Below are positions 46,382-58,400 of a stretch of DNA of 64,000 bases, piece by piece (within the stretch, counting starts at the first letter, position 1; every line of letters begins with the position of its first letter). The DNA is from Colocasia esculenta. Taxonomy: Eukaryota > Streptophyta > Magnoliopsida > Alismatales > Araceae. Where the stretch lies: positions 20,805,346-20,869,345 of the forward strand of contig CM024766.1 in the NCBI GenBank assembly GCA_014218235.1, in the 5' to 3' direction. A model generated the notes under the pieces. The model saw only the letters and a program-made list of their open reading frames with translations. It was not told where the DNA came from and did no database searches. Both the position numbers and the translations under genes were made by a program.

Positions 46382-46568
46382 CTTTTTGATGCTGTCAAAA
46401 AGGGGGAGAAAGTTCCTTGAAAGGGGGAGAAAGTAAAAGGGGGAGAAAGTAAAAGTTTCTAAGGGGAGAATGTTCTTTATGGGGAGAAAGTTCAAATGAT
46501 GCATATGGTCAAGGGGAGTTATTGTAGTCAAGGGAGATATGTTTTGTCATCATCAAAAAGGGGGAGAT
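46382..46568 (+). promoter_or_regulatory. E4 cluster of polypurine tracts
   Basis: At least eight purine tracts of the form AAGGGGGAG or AAGGGGAG in about 170 bases, the last abutting the 3' LTR. The first is preceded by a perfect 8-bp inverted repeat, CTTTTTGA (46382-46389) with TCAAAAAG (46395-46402). The last is preceded by TTTTG (46542-46546) with CAAAA (46554-46558). Multiple tracts here are a known Sirevirus trait. Confidence 0.88.
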
Positions 46569-48577
46569 TGTTGGGCTGAGTGTGTTTTGGAATTTCCTAA
46601 AGTTGCACTTTAATGATAACCAATGAACATCACTCATACTTTGATTTTGATGATGACATACTGTGATTTTAATGATGACATACTGTGGTATTGATGATGA
46701 CATATTGTATTTTAATGATGAGATATTAGGATTTTGATGATGACATATCATTATTTTAATGATGACATAATGACATACTGTGATTTTAATGATGACATAC
46801 TGTGGTATTGATGATGACATATTGTATTTTAATGATGAGATATTAGGATTTTGATGATGACATATCATTATTTTAATGATGACATATTGCTATGTTAATG
46901 ATGACATACCATGATTTTATTGATGACATATTGTGATTTTGATGATGATATGTTGAACATGTTATACATTCTATACATATCACAATAATGCTTAAACAAC
47001 ATGTTCTTGATGTTTAATATCTCATATTTTAATGATAATATTTTGGACTAATGATTTATATGTCTATTTCTCAGGGACACACAATTTCTTCAAGGGTAGT
47101 GTCGACACACCCCATACTGGTGTCGACACAATGCTCCAAGCACTAAGCCAAAATGTGAAGAAATGTTCAAGTAGTGTCGACACTAGCCCAAGTCAGGTCG
47201 ACACTAGAGGCAGCTCCCAGAGAAACATGTCAACAGACTTCTACATCAGGTCGACACCAGATGCAGTCAGGTCGACAGTAGAGAGCCTTCCCAGAAGGAC
47301 TATTTTTCAGTTGGCTATAGTAGGTCGACACTGAACTATCTTAGGTCGACACTAGATGCCTCTCCCAGAGAACTATTTTGCCCAGTCTGGGACAGTGTGT
47401 TGACACACCCTATGGGAAGGTCGACATACTCTGGAAACTCTATGACTTAAAGTTTCTCCTGGACACGTGGCTGCTTGGTTTTAAGGGATTTGACCTAGGG
47501 TTCCGTGCCCATGCACCCCAAGGGTACCTTTGGACTATTTAGGGTATAAATACCCTCCTATTGGCCATCCAACAAAAAAGAGAGCCCATACACTTCCAGA
47601 AGAAGCCTTTTGGCGGCCAAAGGGGGTTTTCCAGATCTGTCTCCATCTCCAGAAGCTGCAAGTCATCCTTTCAAGAGGAAGGACAAGGGAATCAAGGGGA
47701 ATCCCTGGAGAGAAGGTTGTTGTGCAAGGAAAGGGAGCAGATCCAACTGAAGAGGCACAGGAGAAGAAGGATTTCTAGCATTTCAGATGCCATCAATGTA
47801 GAGCATCGCCAATTGAGGAGAATCTCCATCGATTTCCATCAAGGCTCCTCAATTGAAGCGTCTGCAAGACCTCTTCATCGAAGAACACTCTTTCTACATC
47901 TATTTAGTTTATTTCTGAGTTTGTTCTTCCTTATTTCGTCAATGAGATTTGTGCATGAAGTTCTGCACAAATTTTTGTGTACGAAACTGTGTTGAATCAG
48001 ATCATTGCTAGAGGATCTGATCTCTTTTGTGTTTGATCTAGCTTTTGTACAGTGAGTCGTCGAGCTCTGGTTTGTGAGTCGTCGCACTCACTGTGTGGGT
48101 TGAGCCGTCATGCTCAATTTGGAGTCGTCGTACTCCGGTTGTTGTTTGAGCCATCGTGCTCAGTTTGGAGTCGTCGTGCTCCAGGTGTTTCTTGAGTCAT
48201 CGTGCTCAACAGTGTTTGGAGTCGCCGTGCTCTTGTGTGAGTTGTACTCAAGGTTTTGAGTAGTGTGGCCTCATTGTGTGAGGGCTGGACGTAGGAGTCA
48301 CTGGAGGTGATTTTCGAACTACCTCAAAATCCTCTATGCAATGGTTTGAATTGTGGTTTGCCTTTGTATCTCGCTAGATGCATGCATAGGATTTTCGCTC
48401 ACACTACTAATTGATTTGCTCACACACACTAATCACACTTCAGATCAGTAAATTGTTTGGGTGAATTGATCTCTAATTCGAAGTAATTTTTAATTGCTTA
48501 AGCTTCCGCATTAATTGGTGTTAGATCTATTCAACCCCCCTTCTAGATCTGATCCATCCACCCATCCGTTCCTAACA
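46569..48577 (+). mobile_element. E4 3' LTR
   Basis: 2009 bp, TGTTGGG to CCTAACA. Uninterrupted, and so the reference for the E3 insertion site. Includes the TGATGACATA array (46637-46950), GTCGAC cluster (47099-47430), TATA box (47545-47552) and GAGTCGTCG array (48054-48232). No gene. Confidence 0.93.
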
Positions 48578-48582
48578 TTTTC

Positions 48583-48738
48583 CTCTTAGCCCATAATCCA
48601 ACTCCTAATTTGGCCCATCAACCTTTAAGTGAACTAATATAACAAGCCCATTACTTTTTGATGTTTATTGGGTTTTATTTAATTCATTTCTCCCATTATT
48701 TCTATTGATTTAATTATTTAAAATATCGGGTTACTACA
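48583..48738 (-). mobile_element. E8 gypsy LTR, right end
   Basis: Continues 9680-10334 across the E4 insertion and ends ATCGGGTTACTACA, like the GCTACA ends of the gypsy LTRs here. The following AGTAT (48739-48743) should be one copy of its target duplication; the other is not in view. Confidence 0.6.
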
Positions 48739-50284
48739 AGTATTCAACTTAACACTAAGGACTTCTTCAAGTTTTTGTTTTCCCTTCACCAGTCCATAAA
48801 TAATAGACATGAGCTCATCTATAGTTTCATGCATTTTCTTGACACAATTTTTAGAATTTTTAACATTCTCTTCAAGCACATGCACTTGTTTTTTAAATTC
48901 ATTATTTTCAAATTTCATAGAGACATTTTCCTTTTCAAACATACTAAGTTTTTTAGAGTTACCATTGTCATGAGCCATTCATTAAATTTCACCTTCATAT
49001 AATGTGATTTTACTTTGAAGTAGTTCAGTATCATTTAGTAGATTTTCACATTGTAGTTTATGTTCATGACATGGCATAAAATTTGTTTCAGTATGCAGAA
49101 AATTTAAAATATAATTTTCAGTCCCTTGTTTTCGTTTTTGAATTTCCTCTATTTTTCATACAAATCAGAATACATTTGTTCAATATCCTTAAGGTTAAAG
49201 GATTCTCGGTCAGAGTTTACCTCGGGAGATTCATCCTTAATAGCCATAAGACCGCACTCCTCCTTCTTGGGTTCTTCAACCTCAGAGGATGTCTGGTCAT
49301 AATCAGTCCAGGTGGCAAACATGTCATTGGGATTCTTTACCTTCTCTTATTCTGCTTCCTCAAAAATACTGGGCATTCTAATCTCATGTGTCCAATTCCT
49401 TGGCACTCGTAGCAGATCCATTCTATTTTTTTGCTAGAGTATTTTGGCTTGTTTTTGCCCTTGGAGTCCATAGGAAGGTTTACATGTTGTGGCCTTTTCC
49501 TTCTTAGAATTTTTTTGAAGCTTCGTGCAATCTTGGCCACTTCCTCCTCATCTACACTTGAGGAGTTTTCTTCGGAACTATTTGCCTTGAATTTTCTTTT
49601 CTTGAGTGCTACATCCTTTCGCTTGATAAGCAAGGGTTGCTCAGCCTCCTCCCTCTTCAGATTTATCTTTTATGTCATGAGACTCCCAATTAACTCCTCC
49701 ACAGTGAGGGTCGACAGATTCTTGGAGTCATCTATGACCGTGGCCTTGGTGTGCCATGCTGGTGGGAGGGACCTCAGAACTTTACAAGCTATTTCTGAAT
49801 CTGTGTAGTTCTTCCCAAGTGCTTTTAGTTCATTGGTGATGTAGAGAGCCGTGCAAACATGTCAGAAATTGTTTTCATAGAGATCATCTTGATCATCTCA
49901 TATTCATGAACCAGGATGTTGGCTTCGGTCTCCTCGACCTCTGAAATGCCGTCATAAATTAATTTCAACTTATTCCACCCCTCCTTTGTTGAACTGCAAT
50001 TGGAAACACAAGAATATTCACCAGGATGAATAGCACAATGCATTATATTCATGGCACAAAAATTAACCTTGAATTTTTTTAATGTGATCCTCTATCCACT
50101 TTCCCTCATTCTCTGGCGGTGTGTATGGGATCTTACTCACAACTTTCCAGATCACATAATCTTGAGCCCTGAGAAAGACATGAGTACGATTTTTCCAATA
50201 GAAGTAATTGCTACCATCACAGAACGGTGGACGTTGGATAGAGAAACCTTCAAGCATAAATCCCATGTTTGCCATCACAAACAA
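48739..50284 (-). pseudogene. gag: E7 copia gag (decayed, 3' end cut off)
   Basis: Minus-strand remains of a Sirevirus-like copia Gag, split over several frames. N-terminal capsid region at 50063-50284 (FDGSNYFYWKNR-like start with CDGSNYFYWKNR) and 49825-50052 (STKEGWNKLKLIYDG). A Ser/Glu-rich then basic stretch and one CCHC zinc knuckle (CYECQGIGHMRLEC) at 49337-49633. A coiled coil at 48739-48978. The rest of the element is missing to the left because the E8 LTR is inserted at 48738. Many frameshifts mark it as old. Confidence 0.8.
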
Positions 50285-50310
50285 GATCTTTGTTTATATC
50301 AAGAACTCTA

Positions 50311-50321
50311 CTCTGATACCA
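50311..50321 (-). promoter_or_regulatory. E7 primer-binding site
   Basis: Minus-strand TGGTATCAGAG, two bases from the LTR boundary at 50323/50324, the same spacing as in E4. Confidence 0.85.
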
Positions 50322-50323
50322 AT

Positions 50324-50594
50324 TGATGTGTAGGGATGCGATGGACAACCAACAGGCGAGGGGTGAATTGGTTATCTCCTAAATAAAAATATTATTCATA
50401 GAATAGATTAAACTTTAACAAGCAAACCTATTAAGCAAGATGCACAGCGGAATATAACAAGTAATAAACGAAACTGACTATCCTAATGTGCGCAGAACGA
50501 AGGTAGAAAAAATGGAACAAACCACACATGCACGCTGGATTTAGAGTGGTTCAACAAACACACCCATGTGTGCGTCTACATCCACTACCCCACA
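50324..50594 (-). mobile_element. E7 5' LTR, first piece
   Basis: Begins TGATGTGTAGGG on the plus strand. Interrupted at 50594/50595 by E6 (TSD CCACA) and continues from 63057. The segment GGCGAGGGGTGAATTGG is the reverse of a Sirevirus-type U5 end. Confidence 0.75.
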
Positions 50595-53500
50595 TGTCAC
50601 GCCCCTCCAATTTAGCAGCGGAATAAATCAGAGGGAAACGTGAACACGAGTATGGTAACGACAATTGCGCATACATTCTCAAACATTAGAGCATCAAATG
50701 AACAATAATTATAATAAACTCTTAATTTCATTATAAAATCACTAAGACAATTACAACCACTAATTCCAATCCAATACATAGGGCTCAATGACATAATTAA
50801 ATTGAAATGAAATCTAAAGCAATAATTATTAGACTCCATTGTACTAGAGCAACTTCATGAACTTACTCCAGGTCGCTCATCACTCTGGTCCCGTCCCATT
50901 GGTACTTATAACGTCAAGGTCTGAATTACCTGAGACACAAATAACAAATAACGAAGGGTGAGCGATAACGCCCAGTAGGACTTAAATCTCAATAGTCAAG
51001 CAGTTTTTAAATGATTAATGCATTAAATGGTAGAGTAACTAATGATAGAGAGAGTCATGTAAAGTCGAGAAAATAATAGCACAAGTAACATGGATCGAAT
51101 AGCAGATGAATCAAGTATAGCACGATGAATAAAGTCAAGTCACACAATAGCAAGTAACGTCATTGTCAAGTAATAGCAAGCAACATGCATAGCAAGGAGA
51201 GAGATAGTAGATGGTCAAGCAAAAAGTAAATTGCACTTTGATTGATTTTCATCCATCAAGATAGTATAGCACTTTTGATTAACTTTTGTCAATCGAAATA
51301 GTAATGGCACTTTGGTTATCCATAGATAGCCGAGAGAGAATATAGTACTTTGAATGTGGTTAGGTCGCGATAGAACATCATAACTCAAGATAGCAAGTAT
51401 CAAGTAGAGCAAGTAGTGAGTACGACAGTAGTCGCTCAATAACAAGACAGTAGTAGTTCAGCAACAGTCAGTGGCAATACAGTAACAGTGTAGTACGTCT
51501 GAACTAATAGACTAACAGTAACAGTGTAGCAGTCAGATGTCCAGCTAATTCAGAGCAGCTAGTCAGGACCCGTGCAAATACAAACACCGTCAATAGCCCC
51601 TGTAGGTATTTTCCGGTGGCTCTCCGCCCCCAAGACTAGATTGGAGCCCCTCCGACACTCTTCATGCCCTCAGCAGTATGCATTCAAGTCAATAGAGTCA
51701 CAAGATGCATTTTAGCGCCAGACAGTCATGAATAGTACAAAACAAGAGGAGCCACACAGCCCAAAGGGTACCAAGAGAGTACTGGATGAATAGACATGAT
51801 AATAGTGTGAACATGAATAGATGAGTGAGTAGAATATAGATGAGATCTTATGGTCATTGCACATGAAACGTCGAGTAACGAGCGATAGTAACAGTTGCAC
51901 AACACGCGTGTACGATGTTGGCAGTCAGGTGGAACTCAGTACCCTTCCACTGGCCATGTTACGCACAGGTTCAGAGGTTCGGTGTGATTCAAGATAAGAT
52001 AGAGAACAATCTAAGGTCGTTTGGATCTTGCTGATCCCTAAAGGGTATCATAGGTATTAGGGTACAACCAGCTCATCGACCATGTGGGAATCCATGGACA
52101 GAAGAGTCTTACGGAGGCCTTCAACAAAGACTCACTAGTCCGACAGAAGGAGTATCCAACGGAGAGTTCGTCCAAGTCAAGAGAAAGTGTATATATAGAA
52201 GCAAGTGCCCGACGTTCTAGAGGAATTCTAGAACAGTGGAGCGTCGATAACGGTATTCCTAAAACATCGCGAGAATCGTAGACAAGTTCATTTAAAATAG
52301 GGCAATTAAATATATAATTGAAATCAATTGCTAGATGTACTATGTGACAATTTTCATGCCAAGATAAGCCATATTGGGGGTTCACGTGTGTGCATTGTGT
52401 AAGAGGCATTATAGATAGAAAAAGATCAAGTGCATGTATTTTAAATTACACAACATATGTTCAGTTATAACAAGTGTCTATTACTGCGTATAGGACTATT
52501 TACAGAGGATATAATCACTGTACAAAGAAATAGCATCAAGATTTATGGGTTTTCAAGCAAAAAGCAAGAATGCGATGCACCCTTGTAAGGGTCGCGACGA
52601 GGTTCAGGCAGAATGCGACAGGGTCTTCTGAGGATCACGACAGGTCTATTAGGGCGGGTGGCCAAAATGCGACGGGGTACCCTGTCGCGATTAGATCGCG
52701 ACAGGTTCTTGTGTCGCGACGGCCCTATGAACGCGGCCTATCGGGCCGTCGCGTTCTCAGGTTTTGAGCCTATATTCGAGTGGGAAAAAGATAGAGCCTC
52801 GGATTGCGGGTCAACCTTCTATCTTTTGACACAGGGTCGTTCAGAAAATCATAACTAATTGTATAGCCGATGAAAAATCATGAAACCAGTTGCGAATTGA
52901 CCTAGACATACATGGGTACTTACAGTAGTTAGGAATTTGAAAACAACCAGGGTTTCGACATACTTTATTCACGAGTATTCATGATGAACATGAAATAGTA
53001 CATTGTTGAGTTCAACGATTTAATTCGCAAGATAGGATGGATGAAAATTAGGGCTTTCAAAGGCAAAATAAGCCTAACTATCATTACTATCTCGAATAAA
53101 AAATTCATGGCATGGGGTTGAGCGTACATGGAGATCAAGAATTTAGAATTTAGAAGAGGGTTCGGGGTCATGGGGTTCATAGAACTTCAAAAATTAAGAA
53201 CAAAGGATTGGGTGAACGAAAAATTATGAAACAAAAGAGGTTTTGTTTCTGATGCTTTTAACAATCTATAGTCGAAATTTCATTAATTTTGCTCGTGAGA
53301 ATGCCTACTTTTATTCATTTTCCTCTTCTAGGGTTAGAACTTGATGAACTCGGGTTGAAGCTTTGATGAAGCCTCCTTCCCATGAATTCTCCTCCTCCTT
53401 GGCATCCTCTCCATGTCCTGAAACCCTTGGCAACGAGCTAGGGCCGACCATGGGGGATTAGGAGAGTATTTATGTCTCTTTGGTTTCTATTTCCTAATAG

Positions 53501-54246
53501 GACTCTAACTCTAATTTAATTTCGAGATTTCCTATTCAATTCCACCTTCTAAGCTTGCCATGTCCAATTTGCGTTAGGTTGGGATCCAAATTCGTGGCCA
53601 ACCTATTAGGGTAGGTTTAGGAATCCAAATCCAACACAAACTACTTATTTTAATATTTTAATACCCCTTTTCAATTTAGGTAATATTTAAGTTACAAATT
53701 TAGCGTTTTTTCCTATTATTCTTCTTTTTTAAAATTCCTATTTTGGCACAATAAATTCTAGAGGGTCCATTTAACAAAGCCCATTCTTAATTGAATTTTA
53801 CTTTGGAGAATTCTCCATTTTAAATAGGGAAATAATATAATTTCAAAATTTATTATATTTTTCTTAATTGAATTTATTCATGGGACATGAGAGGTCCCTT
53901 GGTCCAATTCCGATAATGGGTAATCATTTCATGATGTTGGAAGTCTCTCCGACATGTTCCCTTAATTTATGGGCGCGTTGTTTTTCCGTGTTAACGGTTT
54001 TTCGACTTAGTTTCCTAATTTGGATAATTAGTCACGTTGTGACATACGCTTGGCCAATCAGATTTTTCGTTGCACGAATTTCTTCGTGGAACACTTAGAG
54101 ATAATATTTTGGGTTGATTTATAATTTTTACGAAAATTTTAGATGTGTTCTTGCACATACGATAGTGGTACATATGTTTCTATTAGTCAGATTAAAAGAA
54201 ATTATTATTTCAAATTTTTAAGTATTAAATTTTTGCGGTTGCTACA
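50595..54246 (-). mobile_element. E6 3' LTR
   Basis: 3652 bp, TGTCACGCCCCTCC to GCGGTTGCTACA. CATAAATA box (minus strand) at 53468-53475. Conserved block at 52061-52170. GCGAC array at about 52575-52760. No gene. Confidence 0.92.
52575..52760. repeat. GCGAC array (E6 3' LTR)
   Basis: About ten GCGACA/TCGCGAC words in 185 bases. Copies at about 61380-61570 (5' LTR) and, inverted, in the solo LTR. Confidence 0.82.
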
Positions 54247-54283
54247 TCCTCCCCCACTTAAAAAGAATTTGGTCACCAAATTC
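54247..54283 (-). promoter_or_regulatory. E6 polypurine tract and inverted repeat
   Basis: Minus-strand AAGTGGGGGAGGA abuts the LTR. A perfect inverted repeat, GAATTTGG (54265-54272) and CCAAATTC (54276-54283), with a 3-base loop lies next to it. A second tract, CAGTGGGGGAG, is at about 54332-54343. Confidence 0.85.
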
Positions 54284-54476
54284 ATATGATGTGATACGAC
54301 TACCAATTTATTCTAAATATTTCAATCCATCATCTCCCCCACTGAGGGCTTTGCTATCGTGAAAATAATATGAAATCAAACTAAGGGTTTAGTGATGATA
54401 CCTTGTCCACCTTCATTGGCTTGTTTTATATCGACAAGGGTTTGTAATTGTCTTTGGCGTGGAGTTTGGTTTTTCT

Positions 54477-55319
54477 TTATTGGACAATCGATGACTCAAT
54501 GTTGTTGACTTCCACATCACAATCATCTGCCCAATCTCTTCCAATAGTTATCAACCTGTGCCCTGGCTTTTCAAAAAATTCAACGACTTCTTTCCATTTC
54601 ACTTCCACTTTCATCCTCTTGCTATCTACTATATTTCTTCCGTTATTATCATTAGAATGAGTAACACATTCCCTTTTCAACACCTTCTTCTTTTCAAGAA
54701 GTTCCATGGTGTCCTCTACTAATTGAGCTCTCAATACCATGACTGAATATACTTTAATGTCTAGTGGAGCAAACTTTTCCCATAACACAGGTCTTAACCC
54801 TTCTAAAAATCTCTTTGCCTTCATCTTTTCCGTACTCACCAAATGTGGTGCATACTATGCTACTCTTTCAAATTGCGCTTCATATTCTGCTATAGACATC
54901 ATTCATTGTTTTAAATTGGCGAATTCATTTGCCTTCTTCTCATGAATGCTCTCGGGAAAATATTTGGTGTTGAAGAGTTCTAAAAATTGATCCCACTCTA
55001 TGTTGATGTTGGGTAATTGTCGACTGGCAGCTTCCCACCAAGCTCTAGCATCGCGGTCCAACTGAAAGGTTGCCAGAAGGAGTTTCTCCTGCTCTGAACA
55101 TTGCATAACTCTAAAGATCCATTCCATCGCCTTCACCCAATTTTCAGCTTCATCGAGATCCAAATATCCATTAAACCTAGGGGGATTTATTCGTTGAAAG
55201 TTCCCATATAAGTCTCCTGTCCCATTTCTTGCTCCCGCTTGAATCACGTTGTTAAGAGCTTGAGTTAACCCATGTATGGTCTGTTGTAATTCATGCATTT
55301 GTGCATGCTCGCCAGCCAT
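54477..55319 (-). pseudogene. gag: E6 gag (decayed)
   Basis: From the ATG at 55319 (MAGEHAQMHEL). The capsid part parallels E1/E2 Gag (NPPRFNGYLDLDEAENW, RAWWEA, YAPHLVSTEK, RAQLVEDTM). Two in-frame stops, near 54902 and 54858, split it, without a frameshift. The nucleocapsid end is altered: where E1 has CKFCDKPGHRAEEC this copy reads EFFEKPGHRLIT, so the zinc-binding cysteines are lost. No pol follows; the frame leads through EGG and ITKPL to a stop and the purine tracts. Confidence 0.85.
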
Positions 55320-55456
55320 CTCCTCTAGCTCCTGCGAGCAATAATACTTATTTATTTCCTTCTTAAACTTAGGGTGTTTATACTTATAGTTAAGCTCCTA
55401 GTCATAACCCCAAGCTATACCCAATCTCTCACATAAGTATGGTGGTTGACTTAGAC

Positions 55457-58400
55457 TGTAGCAACCTGAAAAATTTAGTATTTAAAAAATTGAAATAATA
55501 ATTTCTTTAAAACGAAATAATAGAAACATACGTACCATTATTGTATGTGCAAGAACACATCTGAAAATTCCTTAAAATTTATAAATCAACCCCAAATATT
55601 ATTCTAAAGTGTTCCACGAAGAAGTACGTGCAACAAAAAATCCGATTGGCCAAGCGTACGTCACAATGTGACTAATTATCTAAATTTAGAAACTAAGTTG
55701 GAAAACTGTTAACAAGGAAAGATAACACGCTCATAAATTAAATTAACATGTCAGAGAGACTTCCAACATCATGAAATGAATAACCATTATTGGGTTTGGA
55801 CCAATGGACCTCTCATAGCCCATGAATAAATTCAAATAAGAAAATACAATAAAAATCATAACTCTATTATTCCCTAATTAAAAAGGGAAAACCTATAAGA
55901 TAAATTCCAATAAATAATGGGCTTGGTTAAATAGACCCATTAGAAATTAGTGGACCAAATTAAGGATTTTAAAAATAAGAATATTGGGAAAATACCCTAA
56001 ATTCGTAACTAAATTATTACCTAAATAGAAAAGGGGTATTTAATGCATTAAATAGGAAGTTTGAATTGGAATTGAATTCCTAAACCTACCCTAATAGGTT
56101 GGCCACGAATTTAGCTCCCATCCTAACCCAAATAGGAAGTCGAAAGCTTGGGAGGGGGTTAGGAAAGGAGGAAATTCGGAATTAAATAGGAGTTAGAGTA
56201 TTATTAGGAATTAGAAACATAACTAGCATAAATACACCTCTTAAACCCTCTTGGCCGACCCTAGCTCATTGCCAAAGGTTGTTGGACGTGGAGAAGAGGC
56301 CAAGGAGGAGAGGATCTCGTGGGGAGAAGGAGTTCTTGAAGCTTCTTCCTCGTTCTTAGATTTCTAAGCCCTAGAAGACAAATCGAGTCAAAGGTAGGCA
56401 TTCTCATAAGCAAAACCAAATCAAATCCGTCTATAGGTAGTTCCAATCACCAGGAACAAAAGCCCTCTTGTTTCATAATTTTTCATCGAGCCAATCTTTT
56501 GTTCTTGATTTTTGAAGATCTGCGAACATGATAACCCTGAGACATCATGTTTAATTCAAATCTCTATGCATACTTGATCCCATGCTACGAAATTTTTGCT
56601 GTAAATACTTCATGATGATAGGGATCTTTTGCCCTTGAAAGCCCTAATTTTTGTTGAGCATGTTACTCGAATTAAATCAATCTTGCTCTCTGTGTCATGT
56701 TCTATGTTACTCGTTATTGTTCATGCTCAAACCATGTTCAAACCCTGCTCTTTCTATAATTCCTAATTTTTGGAAGTACTCTCGCATGTCTAGTTCCATT
56801 TGCCACTGATTTCGTGATTTTTCATCATGTATATAATTAGTTATGATTTTCTAAACAACCCTGTATCAAAATTTGAATGTTCTGGTCTGCAATCCAATGT
56901 CTGGTCTGACTCCTGTCAGAGTCAGGCGCAGACCACCAGATCGCGACAGCCCGATATGTCGCCTTCTGGGGTCCGATTGCGACAGCCTACCCGTCGCGAC
57001 CAAGAAGGCGACAGGTAAGCCGTCGTGTTTCCAGTACCTGATTTGCAAGTCCTGTCGCGACCCTTTCCCGCCTCTGTCGCGTTCACAAGGCCGTCGCGAC
57101 AGTACCTATGTCGCGATCAGATAGCGACAGATCTGGCATCGCTATCTGCTCCAGAACCTGTCGCGTTCCCTTTATGCCCATGTCGCGTTCTGGCCGCCTG
57201 AGCAGACAGCCCTGTCGCAACCCGTACTGGACCCTGTCGCATTCTATCATGACCCTGTCGCAACCCTTATATGGGTATGTCACATTCACAGGATTTTGCA
57301 TGAAAACCCATGAAATTTGTTACTCCCACTTTCTATAATCTACGCCTTTTTAACAGTCATACACGTAGTAAAAACATCTGTTTTACATGGAGCTATATTG
57401 GATGCTTTAAAATACATATTCACGACATCTTTTCTATCTACAATTTCATGACACATGCACCCACTTGGAACCATCCAAATATGGCTTAATTGGCATGAAC
57501 TTGTGACATAATTTATCTGGTAATTTATGCAATTAAATTGCCTTACTTGTACATGAACTTGTCCTCGATTTTTCGTGTTGTTTTGAATCACCGATCTCGA
57601 CGCTCCACTGTTCTAGAATTCCTCTAGAACGTCGAGCACCTATTTTTATATACACACTTTACTTGGCTTGTGGTGAACTCTCCGTCGAATATTCCTTTCG
57701 CCGGACTAGTAAACTCTTGCATAAGGCCTCCGTAAGTCTCCTCTGATCATGGATTCCCACATGGTTGACGAGCTGGTTGTACCCTAACACCTATGATGCA
57801 CTCTAGGGATCAGAAAGATCCAAACGGCCTTAGTTGCTCTCGCTCTTATCTTGAATCACGCCGGACCTCTGAACCTGTGCATAATGAGGCCAGCGGAAAG
57901 GTTGTGTTCCACCTGACTGGCAACACCGTACGCGCGTGTTGTGCAACTGTTACTATCGCTCGTTACTTGACGTTCCATGTGCCATGACCATAAAATCTCA
58001 TCTATGCTATACTCGCTCGTCTACTCATATTCACGTTCACTCTACTATTTCGTCTCTCTCGTCTATTCATCAAGTACTCTCTTGTTACCCTTTGAGCTGT
58101 GTGGCTAATATCGTTTGTGCTATTTCGTGACTGTCTAGCGCCATAATATGGGTTTTGTGACTCTACTGTATCAAATGCATACTGTGCAGGGCACGGAGAG
58201 TGTCCGAGGGGCTCCAATCTAGTCCTCGGGGTAGAGAGCCACCCGAAAATACCTGCAGGGGCTATTAACGGTGTTCTGCATTGCACCGGTTCTGACTATA
58301 CTATCTTGGCTAGACATCTATTTGTTACTATTCGTCTGAGGAGTTCAGACGTACTGTACCATTTCTATGCTATTACTGTGCTACCACTGTCTGTTATAAC

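Larger units (their letters stand above)
10335..48577 (+). mobile_element. E4: pol-less Sirevirus-like copia element
   Basis: Bounded by TGTTGGG at 10335 and CCTAACA at 48577 and flanked by the 5-bp duplication TTTTC (10330-10334 and 48578-48582). With the 29-kb E3 nest removed it is about 8.9 kb: LTRs of about 2.0 kb, a primer-binding site at 41635, a coiled-coil/zinc-knuckle gene, about 2.7 kb without recognisable coding, a cluster of polypurine tracts, and the 3' LTR. No protease, integrase, reverse transcriptase or RNase H motif is seen, so it is non-autonomous. Confidence 0.85.

Noticed and set aside
47530..47995. Open frames of 82 and 144 codons repeated at 40586-40936.
   Set aside because: LTR sequence just after the TATA box; frames are not conserved between the two LTR copies.
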